DNA of 8,032 nt from Verrucomicrobiales bacterium (GCA_007123695.1 SLGN01000381.1:1-8032), one strand, 5' to 3'; shown: positions 1 to 7,545, counted from the stretch's first letter. Made by a program: numbers and translations. Notes: generated from the sequence alone by a model not told the origin.

Positions 1-1
1 C

Positions 2-274
2 GGCATGGATGCGGAGACGGTGGAGGCGGTGGTGGAGTCCGGCGGAAGGATGGGCGTGGCCGAGGCGCTGCGGCACCGGGTGAGGTATTTCACCGACGGG
101 GCAGTGCTGGGGAGCGCGGAGTTCGTCGACGGGGTCTTCGAGCGGGAGCGGGCGAGGGGGCGCGGTTTCGGGGCCAAGCGCCGGACGGGTGCGCGGAAGA
201 TGCGGGGCGCGGAGTGGGGTGGTCTGCGGGTGCTGCGGGATTTGCGGAAGGGGGTGCCGGATCGTTCTGCGTAG
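2..274 (+). CDS. C-terminal fragment of RAYT-like Y1 transposase (5' end outside window)
   Basis: The reading frame is open from the left edge to a TAG at 272-274, so only about the last 90 residues are visible. The segment V-R-Y-F-T-D-G-A-V-L-G-S, followed by F-V-D, then R-T-G-A-R-K-M-R-G and a final G-L-R-V-L-R-D-L-R, resembles the C-terminal tail of REP-associated tyrosine transposase-like proteins (Y1/HUH single-strand transposase superfamily), common in Verrucomicrobiota genomes. The catalytic HUH and Tyr motifs would lie upstream of the window, so activity cannot be judged. Proteins of this class are single-copy, domesticated-looking DNA-processing enzymes, often near short palindromic repeats; no convincing REP was seen in the adjacent spacer. 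Wobble positions favour G (GCG, GTG, CGG, GGG), whereas the downstream genes favour C, which suggests separate ancestry. The assignment rests on recall of tail motifs alone. Confidence 0.65.
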   Translation, partial: GMDAETVEAVVESGGRMGVAEALRHRVRYFTDGAVLGSAEFVDGVFERERARGRGFGAKRRTGARKMRGAEWGGLRVLRDLRKGVPDRSA

Positions 275-435
275 TGTCGACTTCCAAGAATGCTCCGGCT
301 GTCTTTTCGGCCTTCGACCCATGGAGGCACGGCTGATGCAGTATCCGATTCGCTTGGATCGATTGCATCTGCAAAAACGCTCTTAAGTGCCTTTCTTCAT
401 TGACTCATGATCGGCCTTTCCCCTAGCCTACCCAG
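275..435. other. Intergenic spacer, relatively AT-rich, no gene seen
   Basis: This 161-nt spacer separates the transposase tail from the esterase gene and is visibly less GC-rich than its flanks. It holds a short inverted repeat, TTGCA at 363-367 and TGCAA at 370-374 with a 2-nt centre, and the candidate promoter at 400-429. No rho-independent terminator with a U-tract was found after the transposase stop codon, and no convincing REP hairpin. Confidence 0.5.
400..429 (+). promoter_or_regulatory. Candidate sigma70-type promoter of the esterase gene
   Basis: TTGACT at 400-405 matches the -35 consensus in five of six positions. TAGCCT at 424-429 lies 18 nt downstream and keeps the key T, A and final T of a -10 element. 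The ATG at 436 begins only 6 nt after the -10, so transcription would start at or within a base or two of the start codon, giving a leaderless mRNA. There is no Shine-Dalgarno-like sequence before the ATG. Promoter prediction by eye in GC-rich DNA is uncertain. Confidence 0.45.
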
Positions 436-2505
436 ATGCCATTCGATGCCTTCTCCCAGCCGTCGCGCCGCGAACTTCTCCATCTCGCCGGAGGTCTCGC
501 GATCTCGGGTCTCGGCTTCCCGGCCGGCCGCGTCCGTGCCGAGACCGAGACGCCGGATCTGGAGCCCTACCAGCGGTTTCCCCGCATGGTCCACAATTAC
601 TACCTGAAGAAGGTCCGCGGCGTCGAAAGACGCGCCCTCGAGCGTAAGTCGGCGCTTTCCACCAAAGCAGAGGCCGAAGCCTACGTCACCGACGTGCGGG
701 AGCGCGTCGCCAAGGCCTTCGCACCGATGCCGGAAGGGAAGACTCCGCTCAACGCCAAGGTCGTCGGCGTTCTGGACCGCGACGGCTACACCGTTGAAAA
801 GATCATTTTCCAGAGCCGGCCCAAGTTCCACGTCACCGCCAACCTCTACCTGCCGAAAGAACGTCCGGACGGCAAGGTGCCCGGAGTGGTGGGCAGCTGC
901 GGGCACTCGAGCAACGGCAAATGCGCCGAAGCCTATCAGGCCTTTTCGCAAGGTTTGGCGCGTCTTGGAACGGCCTGCCTGATCTTCGACCCCATTGGGC
1001 AGGGCGAGCGCTCGCAGTATCTCGATCCCTCGGGCAAGCTGCTCATGAAAGGTCCCACCCGCGAACACAACCAGTGCGGCAACCAAATGGGACTGGTGGG
1101 GGAGTTCCTCGGATCGTGGCGAGCGTGGGACGGCATCCGCGCCCTCGACTACCTTCTTTCCCGGCCCGAAATCGATCCGCGTTATGTCGGGATCACGGGC
1201 AACTCGGGCGGCGGGACCATGTCGACATGGCTCCTCGGCTTGGAGAGTCGCTGGACCATGGGAGCGCCCTCCTGCTTCGTGACGACGTGGCGGCGGAATC
1301 TGGAGAACGAGCTGCCGCAGGATAACGAGCAATGTCCGCCCCGTTCGCTGGCCTTGGAACTCGACCACGACGACTACCTGGCCGCCATGGCGCCGCGACC
1401 CGTCATCGTGATGGCGCAGGAGAGGGACTACTTCGACGCACGCGGTTCCGAGGAGGTCTACGGTCGTCTCCGACATCTCTACGGGTTGCTCGGGGCAGAG
1501 GACAAGATCCAGCTCCACGTCGGTCCCGACCCCCACGGATACTCCCAGCCGAACCGCGAGGCGATGTATCGTTTCTTCAACAGCCTGACTGGCGCCTCGG
1601 AGCTTTCGGAAGAACCCGACATCGTCGTTGAAGAGGACGCGGCCCTGCAGTGCACGCCCAGCGGACAAGTCGTCCTCGACCTCGACTCCCGCACCGTGTT
1701 CGCCTTCACCCGGGCGAAAGCGAAGCGCCTCGAAGAGAAGCGTGCGGAGGCTCCGCTCTCCGGCGAGCATTTGCGCGAAGCCGTCGCCACCACTCTGCGC
1801 CTGCCCCGGCGCGATTCCAGCGACGCGCCCGACTACCGCATTTTGCGGGCCTATGGACCGAAACGCGGCTATCCCACCAGCCATTGGGTCCACTACGCCG
1901 TCGAGACCGAGCCCGGCATCCAGGCGATCTGCACGATGCTGCGTTCCGAATCCCACGTCTCCCGCCTGCCTGCGGCGCCGGAGAAGGGAAGCCACGCCCT
2001 GCTCTGGGTTGCAGAGTTTTCCGCCGACGCGGAACTGCGCGAAAACGAGGCGCTGCGGGAACTCGTCGCGGCGCAGCCCGCCGGGTCGCTCGTCATCGCT
2101 TGCGATCCCCGCGGTGTCGGCGATTCGCTCCCCGGGACGGCCGGGGCACGGGCACGCGACTACTACGGGGCGGACTATTTCTACGCCGCCTACGCGAACA
2201 TGCTCGGACGCCCCTATCTCGGAGGAAAGACCCACGACGTGCTCCGCGTCCTCGACCTGCTCGCCTCGCGCGGATGGAGCCGTATCCACCTCGCCGCTTC
2301 GGGGCAGGCGACTGTTCCCGGCGGGCTCGCCGCCTTCCTCGACGACCGGGTCGAAACCGTCTGCCTGCTCGATCCGCTCGAGAGCTGGCATTCCATTGCC
2401 ACCGACGAATACTACCAATGGCCGCTTTCGCACATGCTGCTGGGGGTTTTGGAAAAGTGGGACCTGCCGCAAGTCTGGGAAGCTCTCAAGCCGCGCATGG
2501 CGTGA
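436..2505 (+). CDS. Tat-exported tandem alpha/beta hydrolase, acetyl xylan esterase-like
   Basis: The 689-residue protein starts at the first ATG after an in-frame TAG at 424-426. Residues 10-16 (S-R-R-E-L-L-H) followed by a mild hydrophobic stretch to about 30 look like a twin-arginine signal, with possible cleavage after A35. The first hydrolase unit (about 105-385) has the oxyanion-side strand around D185-P-I-G-Q-G-E, nucleophile elbow G-N-S-G-G-G with Ser257, candidate Asp331 or Asp334 in R-D-Y-F-D, and His367 in D-P-H-G-Y. This is a complete Ser-Asp-His set of the acetyl xylan esterase/prolyl-oligopeptidase-like type. Residues about 460-689 repeat the fold (C-D-P-R-G-V-G-D-S near 556-564, A-S-G near 622), but the chain ends before any acid/His segment, so this copy looks non-catalytic. 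The likely role is hydrolysis of ester groups on extracytoplasmic glycans; the substrate is inferred only. It lies upstream of and co-directional with two other exported proteins. Confidence 0.85.
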   Translation: MPFDAFSQPSRRELLHLAGGLAISGLGFPAGRVRAETETPDLEPYQRFPRMVHNYYLKKVRGVERRALERKSALSTKAEAEAYVTDVRERVAKAFAPMPEGKTPLNAKVVGVLDRDGYTVEKIIFQSRPKFHVTANLYLPKERPDGKVPGVVGSCGHSSNGKCAEAYQAFSQGLARLGTACLIFDPIGQGERSQYLDPSGKLLMKGPTREHNQCGNQMGLVGEFLGSWRAWDGIRALDYLLSRPEIDPRYVGITGNSGGGTMSTWLLGLESRWTMGAPSCFVTTWRRNLENELPQDNEQCPPRSLALELDHDDYLAAMAPRPVIVMAQERDYFDARGSEEVYGRLRHLYGLLGAEDKIQLHVGPDPHGYSQPNREAMYRFFNSLTGASELSEEPDIVVEEDAALQCTPSGQVVLDLDSRTVFAFTRAKAKRLEEKRAEAPLSGEHLREAVATTLRLPRRDSSDAPDYRILRAYGPKRGYPTSHWVHYAVETEPGIQAICTMLRSESHVSRLPAAPEKGSHALLWVAEFSADAELRENEALRELVAAQPAGSLVIACDPRGVGDSLPGTAGARARDYYGADYFYAAYANMLGRPYLGGKTHDVLRVLDLLASRGWSRIHLAASGQATVPGGLAAFLDDRVETVCLLDPLESWHSIATDEYYQWPLSHMLLGVLEKWDLPQVWEALKPRMA

Positions 2506-2550
2506 AAGGCGGGCCTCTCTGCTCGCGCTGGACCACGCGGATGCGCCGAA

Positions 2551-2564
2551 AATTGTATACAATT
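2551..2564. promoter_or_regulatory. Perfect 14-bp palindrome, candidate operator (GntR/FadR-like)
   Basis: The sequence AATTGTATACAATT is its own reverse complement over all 14 bases and stands out as an AT-rich island in GC-rich DNA. The core TTGTATACAA fits the general pattern of operators bound by GntR-family regulators of the FadR subfamily (GT and AC half-sites around a short centre). It ends 4 nt upstream of the candidate -35 element at 2569-2574, a position suited to a regulator controlling the cytochrome gene. No regulator gene lies in the window, so the binding protein is unknown. Confidence 0.55.
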
Positions 2565-2568
2565 CGCT

Positions 2569-2597
2569 TTGGCGTTGGAGGCTTCTGCTGCTAGGTT
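2569..2597 (+). promoter_or_regulatory. Candidate promoter of the DUF1549/DUF1553 gene
   Basis: TTGGCG at 2569-2574 and TAGGTT at 2592-2597 are separated by exactly 17 nt. The start ATG at 2606 follows the -10 after 8 nt, again predicting a leaderless or almost leaderless transcript. The -35 is a weaker match than that of the esterase gene, compatible with activation or with the adjacent palindrome acting as a control site. Confidence 0.4.
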
Positions 2598-2605
2598 CTC
2601 CCCGC

Positions 2606-5600
2606 ATGTTCCGTCTGACGTCTTTCCACCTTGCCGCCGGCGTGCTGCTGCTCTCGCCCGCCGCCCCGGCGGGCGAGCATGTGTCCGCACGCGGCGTTCC
2701 CGCGGTTCTCGAAGCCCGCTGCGTGAAATGCCACGGCCCTGATGAGGCGAAGAGCGGGCTGCGTCTCGATTCCGTGCTGAGCGCCCTGCGCGGCGGCGAC
2801 TCGGGGGAAAGGACGATCCTGCCCGGGGACAGCAGCAAGAGCGAGCTGATCGCCCGCGTCGTCTCTGCCGACGAGGACCGGCGCATGCCTCCGAAGGGTG
2901 CGGCCCTCGGCGGGGAAGAAATCGCCGCCCTGCGGCAATGGATCGACCAAAGGGAGAACTGGACCGCCGCCACGGCCGAACTGGAGCGGCGCACGACGGA
3001 TCACTGGTCCTACCAGCCCGTGGTGCGCCCGCCCCTGCCGGACACGGGACACGGGCACCCGATCGACGCCTTCGTCGCCGCCGCCCTTTCGGAAAGAGGT
3101 TTGGACTTCAACCCCGCCGCCTCCGCCGAAGCCCTGTTGCGGCGCATGTCGCTGGTCGTGACCGGCCTTCTGCCCGACGAGGAGAGCCCCGGTGAGTTTT
3201 TCGAAGCCTATGGCGGAGGCGGGGAGGAAGCGGCCGCCGCCGTCGAAGCTCTCGCCGATCGGCTTCTTGCGAGCCCGCATTTCGGCGAGCGCTGGGCGCG
3301 GCACTGGCTCGACGTAGTCCGCTATGCCGACTCCCACGGCTTCGAAACCAATCATGAGCGGCCCAACGCCTACCCCTACCGCGACTGGGTCATCCGCGCT
3401 TTCAACGAGGACAAGCCCTACGACCGCTTCGTCTTCGAGCAGATCGCCGGCGACACTGCGGGCGAGGACGCCGCCACCGGCTTTCTCGTGGCAGGTCCCT
3501 GGGACCGCGTCAAGGGCCAGGATCCGCTGTTGCGCGAGATGCAGCGGCAGGACGAACTCAGCGACCTCGTCGATGCCGTCGGTACGGCCTTTCTCGGCAC
3601 GACCATGGTTTGCGCCAAATGCCACAACCACAAGTTCGACCCCGTGAGCCAGACCGACTTCTACGCGATGCAGGCCGTCTTCGAAGGAGTGCGCCATGGC
3701 GAGCGCGATCTGCGCAGTGCCGAGACTGCCGGGCGCCAGGCCCGTGCCGAGTCCCTCGCCCGCGAGATCGAGACCCTGAGGATGGATCTGGAGGTGCTAC
3801 TGCCCCGGCCCTACTCCGGCCCAACCCTGTTCATTGACGAAGCCGACCCTGTTCGGTCCCTGCCTCTCGAGAAACCGAAGGGCGAAGGCAAGAACCCGCA
3901 AGGAACGGCGCGGGGCCATCTCGGCGATCCCGGCGGGACAGGGCGCCTGCCCAACGTGGCGGGGGGCGGCTATCTATGGTGGGAAAACGCGCCAGGCCGC
4001 GACGTTCTCGCCTACCGGCCCGGAGTCGTCGGCGACTGGCGGATCTGGCTTTCCTGGGGCGGCGGCTTTCCCACCCACACCGCCGACGCCCGCTACGTCC
4101 TAGACCTCGACGGCGATCCCGCCACCACCGGCGACCAGACCGAAATCGCCCGGATCGACCAGCGGAACTTCGCCGACTGCGCCGGAACCGACGGCGCAAA
4201 GCCTCTCTGGTCCGGCTTCTTCGACGCCGGAGTCCATGCGCTAACCCTCTCCAGCGCGATCCTCGTCCGCGGCGGAAACACGGGTGGGGCCATCACCGCC
4301 GACGCGATCGTTCTGCAGAGACCCGAGGCGGGCGGCATCCAGCCCCGCCTGCGCCCGCCGGTCGAAGCAAAGCGGAACGAAGAAACCTTCGCCCCGGTCG
4401 AGACCCGTTTCGTGCGCTTCGCCATCGAGTCCACCAACGGAGGCCAACCCTGCCTCGACGAACTCGAAGTCTGGTCGGGGGAAAGAAATGTCGCCCTCGG
4501 TGCCAAGCCCGGCTCGTCCGGAGATTTCGCCGGCAATCCGAAGCATCGGCTCGCCCACCTCAACGACGGGCGCTACGGCAACGACCGGTCCTGGATCGCG
4601 GACACCGTCGCAGGGGCCTGGGCCATGCTCGAGCTGCCCGCGACCGAAACCATCGACCGCATCGTCTGGAGCCGCGACCGGGACGGCAAATACCGCGACC
4701 GCCTCGCCACCGCCTACCGCATCGAGGTCGCCGGATCGGAAGCGGGCCCGTGGACACGGGTCGCCTCCTCCGAGGACCGCGCCCCCTTCGGCTCGCCCCC
4801 GTCCGACGAGCTGGCCTACCGGCTGGCCGGACTCGACGCCGCTCCTTCTTCCGAGGTCCGCTCGGCCCAGGCACGCCTCGTAGAGCTGGAGAACGAACGG
4901 GCCGCCCTGCTCGTCCCGCCCAAAGTCTACGCGGGAGAGTTCGTCCAGCCGGAGCGTCCCACGCGCCGCCTTTTCCGCGGCGACCCGCTTTCCCCCAAAG
5001 AAGTTGTCGCCCCGGCCAGCCCCGCCGTCTTCGCCCAGATGCTCAAGGGCTTCTCCCTCGACGCGGAGGCGCCCGAGGCCGGGCGACGTGTCGCTCTCGC
5101 CAACTGGATCGCCAATCCCGCCAATCCGCTGACCGCCCGCGTCGCCGTGAACCGAATCTGGCAGCACCACTTCGGACGTGGGCTCGTCGCGACGCCGTCG
5201 GACTTCGGAACCATGGGCTTCCGCCCGACCCATCCCGATCTGCTCGACTGGCTCGCCGCCGAACTCGTCGATGGCGGCTGGTCGCTCAAGCGCATCCACC
5301 GGCTCATCCTGACGTCGCGGACCTTCCGCCAATCCTCGGCCCCCAGATCCGAAGCCCTCGCCGCCGATGCCGGCTGCGAACTGCTGTGGCGCTTCCCCCC
5401 CCGCCGCCTCGAGGGCGAAGCCATCCGCGACATCGTCCTGCAGGTCGCGGGAACCCTTGACCGCCGCATGTTCGGCCCTGGCTTTCTCCTTTTCGAACCC
5501 AACACCAACTACGCCCGCAACTGGATCGCCAAGGACGAATTTTCCCCCGACGACCATCGCCGCATGGTCTACGCCATGCAGCTTCGAATGGAGCACGACG

Positions 5601-5926
5601 CCGTCTTCGGTGCCTTCGACTGCCCCGACGGCGGCCAGGCCATGCCGGCGCGCAGCCGCTCGACCACGCCGATCCAGGCGCTCAACCTCTACAACAGCCC
5701 CTTCGCCATTGCGCAGGCGGGACGCTTCGCCGAGAGAGTCCGCGCCGAGAGCGGGTCGGGATCCGACGATCCCGCCGTCCTTGCCGACCGCGCCTTCCGC
5801 ATCGCCTTCGGTCGTTCCTGCGAGGGTCCGGAACGCGAAGACGCCGTGCGTCTCGTCGCGGAGCACGGCCTCGAGAGCCTGTGCCGTGCCCTGATCAATT
5901 CGAACGAACTCCTCTTCGTTCCCTAA
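2606..5926 (+). CDS. Exported PSCyt1-DUF1549-DUF1553 cytochrome protein with two internal beta-sandwich modules
   Basis: The 1106-residue protein starts at an ATG that gives a good Sec signal peptide (R3, hydrophobic 8-17, A-P-A cleavage after residue 22). Longer in-frame starts would run back into the esterase gene. Order seen: planctomycete cytochrome domain at about 33-115, with haem motif C-V-K-C-H at 39-43 and a possible axial Met94 in M-P-P; DUF1549 at about 150-360, with a second C-A-K-C-H at 336-340; a short coiled-looking link (about 375-397); a golvesin/Xly-like beta-sandwich at about 405-572; an F5/8 type C (discoidin-like) segment at about 598-735; and DUF1553 at about 785-1075. 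The family is abundant in Planctomycetota and Verrucomicrobiota. Its chemistry is not established in detail, but covalent haem and inserted carbohydrate-binding-like modules argue for extracytoplasmic redox work on glycans. The usual DUF1501 partner is not next to it. Confidence is high for the family, low for the reaction. Confidence 0.93.
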   Translation: MFRLTSFHLAAGVLLLSPAAPAGEHVSARGVPAVLEARCVKCHGPDEAKSGLRLDSVLSALRGGDSGERTILPGDSSKSELIARVVSADEDRRMPPKGAALGGEEIAALRQWIDQRENWTAATAELERRTTDHWSYQPVVRPPLPDTGHGHPIDAFVAAALSERGLDFNPAASAEALLRRMSLVVTGLLPDEESPGEFFEAYGGGGEEAAAAVEALADRLLASPHFGERWARHWLDVVRYADSHGFETNHERPNAYPYRDWVIRAFNEDKPYDRFVFEQIAGDTAGEDAATGFLVAGPWDRVKGQDPLLREMQRQDELSDLVDAVGTAFLGTTMVCAKCHNHKFDPVSQTDFYAMQAVFEGVRHGERDLRSAETAGRQARAESLAREIETLRMDLEVLLPRPYSGPTLFIDEADPVRSLPLEKPKGEGKNPQGTARGHLGDPGGTGRLPNVAGGGYLWWENAPGRDVLAYRPGVVGDWRIWLSWGGGFPTHTADARYVLDLDGDPATTGDQTEIARIDQRNFADCAGTDGAKPLWSGFFDAGVHALTLSSAILVRGGNTGGAITADAIVLQRPEAGGIQPRLRPPVEAKRNEETFAPVETRFVRFAIESTNGGQPCLDELEVWSGERNVALGAKPGSSGDFAGNPKHRLAHLNDGRYGNDRSWIADTVAGAWAMLELPATETIDRIVWSRDRDGKYRDRLATAYRIEVAGSEAGPWTRVASSEDRAPFGSPPSDELAYRLAGLDAAPSSEVRSAQARLVELENERAALLVPPKVYAGEFVQPERPTRRLFRGDPLSPKEVVAPASPAVFAQMLKGFSLDAEAPEAGRRVALANWIANPANPLTARVAVNRIWQHHFGRGLVATPSDFGTMGFRPTHPDLLDWLAAELVDGGWSLKRIHRLILTSRTFRQSSAPRSEALAADAGCELLWRFPPRRLEGEAIRDIVLQVAGTLDRRMFGPGFLLFEPNTNYARNWIAKDEFSPDDHRRMVYAMQLRMEHDAVFGAFDCPDGGQAMPARSRSTTPIQALNLYNSPFAIAQAGRFAERVRAESGSGSDDPAVLADRAFRIAFGRSCEGPEREDAVRLVAEHGLESLCRALINSNELLFVP

Positions 5927-6017
5927 GCGTTCCATTCGTGTTCCCCGAACCCGGCGGGCGCGATCAGGGCAATCGACAGCGCCGGGCCGCCCCCTATCTT
6001 GCCTTTCCACGAATCCG
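5927..6017. other. Intergenic spacer before the DUF1080 gene
   Basis: This 91-nt GC-rich spacer holds a weak hairpin, GTTC at 5940-5943 and GAAC at 5947-5950 with a CCC loop. It is too short and lacks a T-tract, so it is not called a terminator. The spacer ends in a candidate promoter. Co-transcription with the cytochrome gene remains possible. Confidence 0.5.
5973..6000 (+). promoter_or_regulatory. Candidate promoter of the DUF1080 gene
   Basis: TCGACA at 5973-5978 matches the -35 consensus in five of six positions. TATCTT at 5995-6000 follows after 16 nt. The ATG at 6018 is 17 nt beyond the -10, which would leave a leader of only about 10 nt without a Shine-Dalgarno sequence. This is the least certain of the promoters before the three co-directional genes. 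Confidence 0.35.
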
Positions 6018-6737
6018 ATGAAACCGAGCCTGCTTCTCCCCCGCCACGCCCTCGCCGCCCTCTCCCTTGCCGTTCTCGGCACCTCCGCACCGCTTCGCGC
6101 CGCCGAAGATGGCTGGATCTCCCTGTTTGACGGAAAGACGCTCGCCGGTTGGAAACCCTCGACCCTTGGCGAGGCCACCTTCGAAGCCGTCGACGGCACC
6201 ATCCGCGGCGAGACCACCGAGGGCAGTCCGAACACCTTCCTCGTGAGCGAGGCCGAGTTCGGCGACTTCGAGCTCGAGTTCGAGGTCAAGGTGCACGACA
6301 AGCTCAATTCCGGCGTTCAGATCCGTTCCCGCGAAAAGACCGAGGCAGACCTCGCCACCTCCGGACGCGACGGCAAGCCGGCCACGGACCTTCATCGCTT
6401 CTTCGGCCCCCAGGTCGAAGTCATGTCCTCGCCGGGCAAATCGGGCTACATCTACGGGGAGGCCACCGGTCTCGGCTGGCTCTCTCCCGAGCCGCAGTCG
6501 CGCGAACATGTCCACCACCACGTCAAGAACGGCGAGTGGAACCATTACCGCGTCATCGCCAAGGGTCCGCGCATTCAGACCTTCATCAACGGAGTGGCCG
6601 TCGCCGACCTGACCCACGAGCAGAGCTACCGCACCCACCCGAAAGGGCACATCGGCCTCCAGGTACACGGCATCAAACGGGGCACCGGGCCCTTCGACGT
6701 CGCCTGGCGCAACATCCGCATCCGTCCGCTCGAGTAG
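6018..6737 (+). CDS. Exported DUF1080 protein (3-keto-disaccharide hydrolase family)
   Basis: The 239-residue product has a Sec signal (K2, hydrophobic 11-24, cleavage near L-R-A-A at 26-29) followed by one domain. Diagnostic DUF1080 motifs are S-L-F-D-G-K-T-L-A-G-W at 35-45, N-S-G-V-Q-I-R at 97-103, Q-V-E-V at 132-135, G-Y-I-Y-G-E at 143-148, E-W-N-H-Y-R at 173-178, F-I-N-G at 189-192 and G-H-I-G-L-Q at 210-215, ending in a W-R-N-I-R-I strand. The length is typical of a stand-alone domain. The fold is a concanavalin-like beta-sandwich, and characterised members act on 3-keto-glycosides. A His-rich patch (H164, H166-H168) precedes the E-W-N motif. It lies 91 nt downstream of the cytochrome gene, which suggests joint work on oxidised glycosides; this is inference. 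The actual substrate cannot be read from sequence. Confidence 0.9.
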   Translation: MKPSLLLPRHALAALSLAVLGTSAPLRAAEDGWISLFDGKTLAGWKPSTLGEATFEAVDGTIRGETTEGSPNTFLVSEAEFGDFELEFEVKVHDKLNSGVQIRSREKTEADLATSGRDGKPATDLHRFFGPQVEVMSSPGKSGYIYGEATGLGWLSPEPQSREHVHHHVKNGEWNHYRVIAKGPRIQTFINGVAVADLTHEQSYRTHPKGHIGLQVHGIKRGTGPFDVAWRNIRIRPLE

Positions 6738-6762
6738 CGGCTCGGCCCTGCGGCGACGGCTT

Positions 6763-7545
6763 CTAGGGGGTCTCCGGCGGCACCTCGCGGCAATGCTTGA
6801 GACGGTAGCCCCCGTCGATCGGCAGAATCGTGCCGGTCACGTAGTCTGCGTCGTCCGAGCAGAGATAGACCGCCGCCTTTCCAATGTCGGAACCCGTCCC
6901 GAGACGGCCCCAAGGCAGCTTCCGGGCCTCGGCGGCCATGGTTTCGTCGCTGTAGTGGGACCGCTCGCCGGGGGTGTCGATCCAGCCGGGCTCGATCGCG
7001 TTTACGTTGATACGATGCTCGAAAAGCTCGACCGCCATCGTCTGGGTCATCGTGTTGAGCGCCGCTTTCGCCGCACTGTAGGCCACGCATCGCGCGTTCG
7101 GGACCCGCGCCAGCACGCTCGAGATGAAGACGATGCGCCCTGGCTTCGCCCGCGCGACGAGATGGCGGCAGACGAGCTGGCTCATGTGGAAGCCGCCGAG
7201 GAGAGCGGAACGCAGAATGCCCTCGAACACCTCGCCATCGTAGTCGAGGAAGCTGGCACGCTGGTTGTAGGCCGGCACGCTGACGAGGGCATCTACGTCT
7301 CCGAACTCGGCGAGCGCGGCGGCGAGCACCGACTCGCATCCTTCCCGCGAGAAGGTATCGGCCTCGACCGCGAGGCAACGGGCTCCGAGCGCACGGATCG
7401 CTTGGGCTGCCCCGTCGAGCTCCGGGCTCCCGGGACGATCCGCGATCACGAGCGAAGCCCCCTCGCTGGCGAGTTCCTCGGCGCAACCGAGGCCGATGCC
7501 CCGCGCGGCTCCCGTGACGACGACGATGCGGTCCTTCATTCTCAT
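6763..7545 (-). CDS. Short-chain dehydrogenase/reductase (SDR), atypical active-site Asn positions
   Basis: The product is a classical-size SDR of 260 residues from the ATG at 7545, or 258 from the ATG at 7539. Counting from the latter, the Rossmann glycine motif T-G-A-A-R-G-I-G is at 9-16 and Asp34 at the end of strand two predicts NAD(H) preference. Ser141 and Y154-S-A-A-K158 supply the catalytic Ser-Tyr-Lys. Further family marks are N-A-I-E-P-G-W-I-D-T-P near 180-190 and D-G-G-Y near the C-terminus. The usual N-N-A-G loop reads S-V-P-A (87-90), and the tetrad Asn position (V-N-L in typical members) reads S-A-L at 111-113. No signal peptide is present, so it is cytoplasmic. It converges on the DUF1080 gene with a 25-nt gap and diverges from the peroxidase gene. 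Substrate unknown; sugar or polyol oxidoreductases are common in this family. Confidence 0.9.
   Translation of the reverse strand: MRMKDRIVVVTGAARGIGLGCAEELASEGASLVIADRPGSPELDGAAQAIRALGARCLAVEADTFSREGCESVLAAALAEFGDVDALVSVPAYNQRASFLDYDGEVFEGILRSALLGGFHMSQLVCRHLVARAKPGRIVFISSVLARVPNARCVAYSAAKAALNTMTQTMAVELFEHRINVNAIEPGWIDTPGERSHYSDETMAAEARKLPWGRLGTGSDIGKAAVYLCSDDADYVTGTILPIDGGYRLKHCREVPPETP

Larger units (their letters stand above)
2506..2605. other. Intergenic regulatory spacer before the cytochrome gene
   Basis: This 100-nt spacer between the esterase stop and the next ATG contains an AT-rich palindrome and a candidate promoter, each annotated separately. No terminator hairpin followed by a T-run is visible, so read-through from the esterase gene is possible alongside transcription from the internal promoter. 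Confidence 0.6.

Noticed and set aside
275..435. REP-like or terminal-repeat palindrome next to the transposase tail
   Set aside because: Short complementary pairs exist (for example GTCGA at 276-280 with TCGAC at 314-318), but none extends into a convincing long hairpin or repeats elsewhere in the window.
1628..2605. Upstream extension of the cytochrome-protein frame
   Set aside because: The frame stays open back into the esterase gene, but the translation there is Pro/Ser/Arg-rich with no domain, and ATG 2606 gives a proper signal peptide directly before the haem domain.
397..2994. 865-codon open frame on the minus strand
   Set aside because: It lies opposite the esterase and cytochrome genes, whose + strand products have clear domains and signal peptides. 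The antisense translation is low-complexity (Arg, Gly, Val, Asp rich) as expected from GC-rich mirror frames.
3976..5460. 494-codon + strand frame inside the cytochrome gene
   Set aside because: It overlaps the DUF1549/DUF1553 coding frame out of phase and translates to Arg/Pro-rich low-complexity sequence.
5940..5950. GTTC-CCC-GAAC hairpin after the cytochrome gene
   Set aside because: Stem of only 4 bp with no T-tract; not adequate as a terminator.
4241..6307. 688-codon minus-strand frame
   Set aside because: Antisense to well-supported DUF1553 and DUF1080 genes; no recognisable motif.
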